From an uncultured Bacteroidales bacterium (lineage in GTDB: Bacteria; Bacteroidota; Bacteroidia; Bacteroidales; F082), in the NCBI GenBank assembly GCA_937926515.1, contig CALAZZ010000005.1:1-36328 (forward strand): DNA of 36,328 bases, written 5' to 3'. The notes under the pieces were generated by a model that was not told the origin of the DNA, searched no databases, and saw nothing but the letters and a program-made list of their open reading frames with translations. The translations under genes and the position numbers were made by a program. This document shows, one piece after another, positions 32,025 to 36,328 of the stretch. Each line of letters starts with the position of its first letter. Within the stretch, counting starts at the first letter, position 1.

Positions 32025-33474
32025 GATCCGTTGTTTTATGAGTTAAAGCATTTTTATCTAAAATCAGCCCCTCCACTTCCCGGCTCGCCTGTTCCAATTC
32101 CTTTTCTGCTTCTTGCTGTAATTGATTGGCCTGTTCCCGTACCTGACGAATGTGGTCAGCTATTTCGATTTGCTTTTGATAAGGTGGCAATGGAATCAGT
32201 ATGTTCTTAACATCTATTGGTGCTAAGTGACCGTTTGTTGCTCCTGTAACGTTTCTTTTAATCTGAATCTGAGCTGGTGGGGAAAGTAAATAATTGAATA
32301 CGTAATAAGGGTCAATACTTGTAGCAGTTTGGAACTTTACAATATCACCACCCAAGAAATATTCCCCTTCCATATTCCAGAAAGCAATTTTACCAATGGT
32401 TGCACCTGTGATAACAACCAGAATATCGTTTTCTAATAACTGTTGATCTTTGGTAAAGATGTTCTTTGCTGTTAGCAATTCATCCGTGTCTATCGTTCCG
32501 TCATTGTTGATAGAATTGATTTGAACCACACGACATGGACCTTCCTTTTCTTTCGCATTCGGTAACCTTCCTTTTACTAAATGACCTTCTATTGTTTCTG
32601 ATAACTTTCTACAATTAAATTTTCCTGCCTGAACCGCAGTTAGCGTATCGGTAAAAAATGCCTGATGATAATATGAGTCCCACCGTTTCCCCGTTGCATC
32701 AGAATAGTTTACTGTAAATATCCTTTTCTCCAACCTACGATTCTTTTCCGGCAATGTTATCCCCAACTCACCAAGCAAATAATCATCAACGGAAGCCAGC
32801 AGGTCTTTGGCCTGTTGTTCTTTGACTTCTTTTTTCTTTACGGCTGCTTCCGTAATTTTCAGAATACGTTTGTCATGAATGATTGGAATGGAAAGCAAAG
32901 CCGGGTAATCCAATGCCGGACGTGTTCCACCGGTAGCCCGTCTGGATGCCAGTTTTTCGCCAATGTCGGAATTCAAAAAGGCAGCCAGTACTTTGCTTGT
33001 TTCCGGGCTGTCGGTTTTCATGACCACCATGTGCTGGTTTACATTGCCTTCAAAGTCTTCCGGTGCTACGGATGAAACGGCCATACGGCCTACTCCGGTA
33101 ATTTTTATGAGCAGGTCGCCTTCCTTTACCTTGCTGCGGGCAAGCATGCCGTTGTGGGTTTCTTCATTGATGAATTTGACATTATCAAGTTTCAGCCTGC
33201 CTGCAGAGGTAAGGTTTTGTACACGCAGAAACGGGATGCCATTTTCCTTATCGGAATAGTATTTTTCGCTTTCGGTGGTTTTTGGGGTTGCTCCACTGGA
33301 AACGGCTTTAGCGTAATGAATAAGCTTTTGTGGATTTTTCTGCCAAACCTTTTCTTCCAGTTCCATCAGTTCAGGCACATAGTAAAATGGATCTAAACGC
33401 TTTTCTATCTGGCTTTTATTCACCAGAAAGACTTTGTTTTTGTCAATATTTTCCGATAACCGAAACGCTGTCAT
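32011..33474 (-). CDS. hsdS: Restriction-modification specificity subunit (HsdS-like)
   Basis: A 487-residue specificity protein with two target recognition domains. TRD1 lies at about 20-220 (IPFLRVQNLTSAGRLKLDNVKFI, GDLLIKITGVGRMAVSSV, NVNQHMVVM) and TRD2 at about 255-450 (LVKGRLPNAKEKEGPCRVVQINSI, DILVVITGATIGKIAFW, GGDIVKF, ATNGHLAPIDVKNILIPLPPYQKQIEIADHI). The central and C-terminal helices (about 215-240 and 440-475) would act as spacers that hold the two methylases apart. It directs the adjacent fused enzyme to a two-part DNA target. The start codon overlaps the methylase stop (ATGA). Confidence 0.92.
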   Translation of the reverse strand: MTAFRLSENIDKNKVFLVNKSQIEKRLDPFYYVPELMELEEKVWQKNPQKLIHYAKAVSSGATPKTTESEKYYSDKENGIPFLRVQNLTSAGRLKLDNVKFINEETHNGMLARSKVKEGDLLIKITGVGRMAVSSVAPEDFEGNVNQHMVVMKTDSPETSKVLAAFLNSDIGEKLASRRATGGTRPALDYPALLSIPIIHDKRILKITEAAVKKKEVKEQQAKDLLASVDDYLLGELGITLPEKNRRLEKRIFTVNYSDATGKRWDSYYHQAFFTDTLTAVQAGKFNCRKLSETIEGHLVKGRLPNAKEKEGPCRVVQINSINNDGTIDTDELLTAKNIFTKDQQLLENDILVVITGATIGKIAFWNMEGEYFLGGDIVKFQTATSIDPYYVFNYLLSPPAQIQIKRNVTGATNGHLAPIDVKNILIPLPPYQKQIEIADHIRQVREQANQLQQEAEKELEQASREVEGLILDKNALTHKTTDHVKP

Positions 33475-35639
33475 ACCTTCTCCTTCTTTTCAATGTGTTC
33501 CACAAAGCGTTTCAGTTCCCGCCCGATTATTTCCAGTTCATTATTGCCGGTCAACCTTCCGGTGGCATCATAACCTATATCTTCGGCAATGGCCATGAAT
33601 ATGGGATAGTCGGCCAGTTCCTTTTGTTTTCGTTCAATGTATTGGTCTGCCAGTTCTTCTTTCAATTCGTTTATCCGTTGGCTGTACTCAGAACCGATCA
33701 AGGTTTTCCATTCTTTAAACGCATCCGTTTTTTCAATGGCTTTCTTGTCGTTTTCTCCGGTAGTATTCTCAAAACCGGTATGGTTTTTAATAACGTCTTT
33801 TTTCTCCTGGTCTAAGGCATCTACCTTTTCAAGGTAATCGTTTTCTGTTTTGATCTTTTCCTGCAAAGCCTTTTTGGTGTTGGAAACGGATTCGCTTTGC
33901 TTGTCGGATAGCTTGCGTAGAAACAACACCGAACTTTTTACACCTGCTCCCGTGTGCATGAAAGCCGTTTGCGGCATGGAAACCACTGCCACAATGCGAT
34001 ACCATTCTTCAAGCTGGTCTCGGATATCCTGTAAACTGCTGTTGGTAAGAATTCCATCAGGAATTACAATGGCCAGATAACCTCCCGGTTTCAGGAAATT
34101 ACGACACTGCTCAATAAAGAGAACTTCTGTACTTTGTGTTGGTCGCTTTTTTACCGCACTGTTTTTAGTATCTAACCAGTCGGCTTCTTTCAATCCAAAA
34201 TTGTATTGGTGCAGGTATGCTTTTTCGGTTTGTTTGATGGACGAACCAAAAGGCGGATTGGTGATGATGAAATTAAACGAGTTCTCTTTGAACCCTGTAT
34301 TTCCTCTTTTCTCAATCAGCTTTTCACTTTTTAGTAAGCCATCTGCGGCAATTACATTGGTGTGCCCGTCATCATGAATGATCATGTTCATTTTGGCAGT
34401 ACGGGCAATGCCTTCGTTGATTTCGATACCGTAAAGGTTGAATTGAGCAAAGTCATGCCAGTATTTGTAATGTTCAATACTGCCTTCGTCATAATACTCG
34501 GTTGCCTGTGCCCGCACTTTATCCAGTGCATAGAGAAGAAAACCACCACTTCCGCAGGAAGTGTCCAGAACACGCGAATCATTGGTGATCGGCAATGCAT
34601 CCACAATAAACTTTACGATTGGTCGGGGCGTAAAATACTGTCCGAAATCACCCCTGAAATAAGAACCCATGAAAGCCTCAAATGCCCTTCCCTTACTGTC
34701 AAGGTCGGTTTTACTCAGGTTGATACCTTCAAGGTAGCCGACTACCGTTTTAATTTTTTGTGGTGTCAGCCGGATATCATCACCGAATACTTCCGGGTCT
34801 TTAGCCCGGCCTTGTTCGTAAATGTCTTTGGCGCGTTTGGCTAATTCCTTTTCTGTTTCGTTGGCAAAGGTTTGGAACAAATAGGGTTCTCCGTTTTTTC
34901 TCGGACGAAATTTCTTACTTTTCTCATCTATTGTGTATGTCTCATCCCAAATTTTACAGAAGATGAGCTTATCGAGTTCGTCAAATGCCTGTGAAGGATT
35001 CATTTCGCCTCCGGCCCAAAGCGAATTATGCGCCTGCTTAAAACGCCTGGTCAGTTCTTCTTCGGTAACTTTCTCAAGCTCAAAAAACTTTTGCTGACCG
35101 TAAGCCGGTTTGCCTCCATCATCTTCTGCAATGACAGATCCGCCCTTGACATATTTGTACTTAGCTAATTTGTCAACACCATATCCTGGAATATCGGGCG
35201 CATCTTTGCGGATGTCTTTTTCCTTGTTGAATTCAAAGTAAACATCCTTGATGCCGGAGGTAACCCAAATGAACTTGATATTTTTCGGTGTGGCATACGC
35301 ATACGAAAAAGCCTGCTCAACGGCCTGCATAAATTCCTGTTCGGAAACTTCCTCTTTTTTGCACTCCACAATGATGTAAGGTTCAGTGCAGTCATCATCA
35401 TTGTAAACAATGAGGTCAGCCTCACGAACTGATGCCCCCATAGTAACAGAAGAGTAAATGCGAATACGTGTCGCAGGATAGTTATAGACAAGGATAAGTT
35501 TCAGAAATGTTTCGGCCTGTACATGCTCTTCCGGGTTTGACCAACTGCGTTTTTTGTTCTGGTGAACGTAAGTAATGAAACGCTGTTCACTGTCAAATTT
35601 TATCAGTCCTTTTTCTATGCCTTGTTCGAGTAATTCCAT
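33471..35639 (-). CDS. Fused nuclease-methyltransferase (N6-adenine methylase with N-terminal HSDR_N-type domain)
   Basis: A 722-residue protein. The N-terminal domain (about 20-150) has the PD-(D/E)XK pattern of the type I HsdR nuclease: Asp75 (READLIVYNDD), Glu92-x-Lys94 (IIVECKKE) and a QxxxY motif at Gln109-Tyr113. The N6-adenine methylase core follows, with GQYFTPRP (333-340), motif I LDTSCGSGGF (358-367) and motif IV NPPFG (461-465); a helical, charged C-terminus (about 590-722) probably contacts the S subunit. No helicase motor and no separate hsdR are seen. The nuclease-plus-methylase layout with its own S subunit resembles BcgI-type (type IIB) enzymes. It lies 2 bases after the HTH gene, and hsdS overlaps its stop by 4 bases. 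Confidence 0.9.
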   Translation of the reverse strand: MELLEQGIEKGLIKFDSEQRFITYVHQNKKRSWSNPEEHVQAETFLKLILVYNYPATRIRIYSSVTMGASVREADLIVYNDDDCTEPYIIVECKKEEVSEQEFMQAVEQAFSYAYATPKNIKFIWVTSGIKDVYFEFNKEKDIRKDAPDIPGYGVDKLAKYKYVKGGSVIAEDDGGKPAYGQQKFFELEKVTEEELTRRFKQAHNSLWAGGEMNPSQAFDELDKLIFCKIWDETYTIDEKSKKFRPRKNGEPYLFQTFANETEKELAKRAKDIYEQGRAKDPEVFGDDIRLTPQKIKTVVGYLEGINLSKTDLDSKGRAFEAFMGSYFRGDFGQYFTPRPIVKFIVDALPITNDSRVLDTSCGSGGFLLYALDKVRAQATEYYDEGSIEHYKYWHDFAQFNLYGIEINEGIARTAKMNMIIHDDGHTNVIAADGLLKSEKLIEKRGNTGFKENSFNFIITNPPFGSSIKQTEKAYLHQYNFGLKEADWLDTKNSAVKKRPTQSTEVLFIEQCRNFLKPGGYLAIVIPDGILTNSSLQDIRDQLEEWYRIVAVVSMPQTAFMHTGAGVKSSVLFLRKLSDKQSESVSNTKKALQEKIKTENDYLEKVDALDQEKKDVIKNHTGFENTTGENDKKAIEKTDAFKEWKTLIGSEYSQRINELKEELADQYIERKQKELADYPIFMAIAEDIGYDATGRLTGNNELEIIGRELKRFVEHIEKKEKV

Positions 35640-35641
35640 AC

Positions 35642-35860
35642 TTATTGTTTCTCCAGTTTCAGCCCTTTACAAACTTCTTTTAAAACCTCACCGGGGTCGG
35701 CATCAATCGCCAGGGCAATCAGGTAAAGTTCCCTTACTCTTAATTGGGTAGAGGTGTTGAGGGTCAGTTCGCTGATCCTTGATTTACTAATACCGGTTTT
35801 CTTGGCAATCTCCGCTTTACTGGCAGATTTTTTAGCCAAATATGCTCCGAGTTCCGTCAT
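35642..35860 (-). CDS. HTH controller protein of the restriction operon
   Basis: A 72-residue XRE-type DNA-binding protein. The helix-turn-helix is visible as KAEIAKKTGISKSRISELTLN, followed by helices typical of small controller proteins (LYLIALAIDADPGEVLKEV). It is the first gene of the operon and starts 2 bases before the methylase gene ends its spacing, which is the place of a C (controller) protein that times nuclease and methylase expression. A general XRE repressor is the alternative. Confidence 0.85.
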   Translation of the reverse strand: MTELGAYLAKKSASKAEIAKKTGISKSRISELTLNTSTQLRVRELYLIALAIDADPGEVLKEVCKGLKLEKQ

Positions 35861-35883
35861 GATAATTTCTGATTTTCAAGACT

Positions 35884-35891
35884 CAAATTTA
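35884..35891 (-). promoter_or_regulatory. -7 element of the restriction operon
   Basis: The minus strand reads TAAATTTG, a perfect TAnnTTTG, 23 bases before the controller gene start. No clear -33 TTG was found. The control region to the divergent gene at 36007 is 146 bases and AT-rich. Confidence 0.5.
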
Positions 35892-36006
35892 GAGTTATTT
35901 ATAGATTGTTTAGAAAATCCGAACAAAAATTTGCGTGGAATCCAAAAAATAATTACCTTAGTCAAGAAAATTAAAACTATAGTTCTGATAAATAAAACTT
36001 AATAAT

Positions 36007-36222
36007 ATGAGCCGAACATACACCAAATCCGATCTTGAGCAGATCGTTTACACGCGACTGGAAAACCTCAGCGCCATGCATGACTTGCTAAATATCATGA
36101 AAGTTCAAAATGAGTTGTTACATAACGCCAATAAGAAACTGAAAGATGAAATTTCCGAGTTTAAGGAGAAGCAACACGTTTACCCTGCGCGAAAGCGGTC
36201 ATCAAGTCGTAGTGTCCTGTAG
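36007..36222 (+). CDS. Small coiled-coil protein of unknown function
   Basis: A 71-residue protein, divergent from the restriction operon. The middle is helical and probably forms a coiled coil (LLNIMKVQNELLHNANKKLKDEISEFKEK), followed by a basic tail (ARKRSSSRS). No family is recognised and no promoter element was seen. It may be a small gene of the accessory region, or the end of a larger element beyond the window. Confidence 0.45.
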   Translation: MSRTYTKSDLEQIVYTRLENLSAMHDLLNIMKVQNELLHNANKKLKDEISEFKEKQHVYPARKRSSSRSVL

Positions 36223-36328
36223 GTGGGGAGTAAGCTTATCCCGCAAATTTTGGTGTCGTGTAGTAACTTGAGCAGGCGCATCAAAGCAGCAGTGCCGGGT
36301 GTTGTGTTTTCGGCGCCGGAAGGGGGCT
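36223..36328. other. Window end without a recognised gene
   Basis: The last 106 bases hold no gene I can support. They end in a GC-rich stretch (CGGCGCCGGAAGGGGG) that may belong to a feature beyond the window. Confidence 0.3.

Noticed and set aside
29698..35860. A complete type I restriction system with HsdR
   Set aside because: No gene with helicase motor motifs exists in the window; only the HsdR-like N-terminal nuclease is present, fused to the methylase.

Overview
The window looks like a chromosome segment of a member of the Bacteroidota, probably a Bacteroidia-type organism with an anaerobic or facultative life style. Three lines of sequence evidence support this. Four large exported proteins end in Por-secretion (type IX secretion, T9SS) C-terminal sorting domains. 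The Bacteroidota -7 promoter element TAnnTTTG stands in front of about fifteen genes and tRNAs. A glycyl-radical enzyme with its activase indicates oxygen-free metabolism, although a di-haem peroxidase is also present. No closer taxonomic call is possible from the sequence alone.

Bases 1-27935 are mostly core and surface genes: a truncated T9SS cargo protein (1-3183); gltX-folB-CWC protein and tRNA-Cys (3417-5677); methylglyoxal synthase downstream of two tandem lamin-tail/CotH T9SS proteins on the minus strand (5711-11946); an outer-membrane-barrel protein fused to leucine-rich repeats (12077-13189); lipA-lipB (13261-14801, minus); a T9SS subtilase (15038-17041); a lipoprotein di-haem peroxidase (17154-18170); a thioesterase and a nitroreductase; an alpha/beta-hydrolase, ECF sigma and putative anti-sigma operon (19367-21408); a low-molecular-weight phosphatase; tRNA-Thr and tRNA-Arg; a DUF2007-type plus double-UspA stress protein; an RluB-type pseudouridine synthase; and a glycyl-radical activase with a HypD-like glycyl-radical dehydratase (24777-27935).

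From about 27940 the content becomes accessory: a mazEF toxin-antitoxin pair, a lone lipoprotein, a 77-base imperfect hairpin in a 410-base gene-free stretch, and a six-gene minus-strand operon (35860 down to 29698). In transcription order the operon encodes a small HTH controller, a methyltransferase with an intact N-terminal PD-(D/E)XK nuclease domain, a two-TRD specificity subunit, a small SH3/KOW-like protein, a membrane-anchored coiled-coil protein, and an AlbA_2/Schlafen-type ATP-binding protein with a winged-helix tail. No translocase (HsdR) is present. The layout suggests a BcgI-like, helicase-free restriction-modification module carrying three extra proteins, and it is the best candidate here for an under-described defence system. 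The AlbA_2 gene carries 11-bp tandem repeats, whose unit length is not a multiple of three, just before its winged-helix domain, so slippage there could switch the protein's C-terminus. Secondary points of interest are the leader of the glycyl-radical operon (two promoter-like elements, a 20-bp palindrome over one of them, a 23-codon ORF), the barrel-LRR fusion, and the tandem CotH paralogues.
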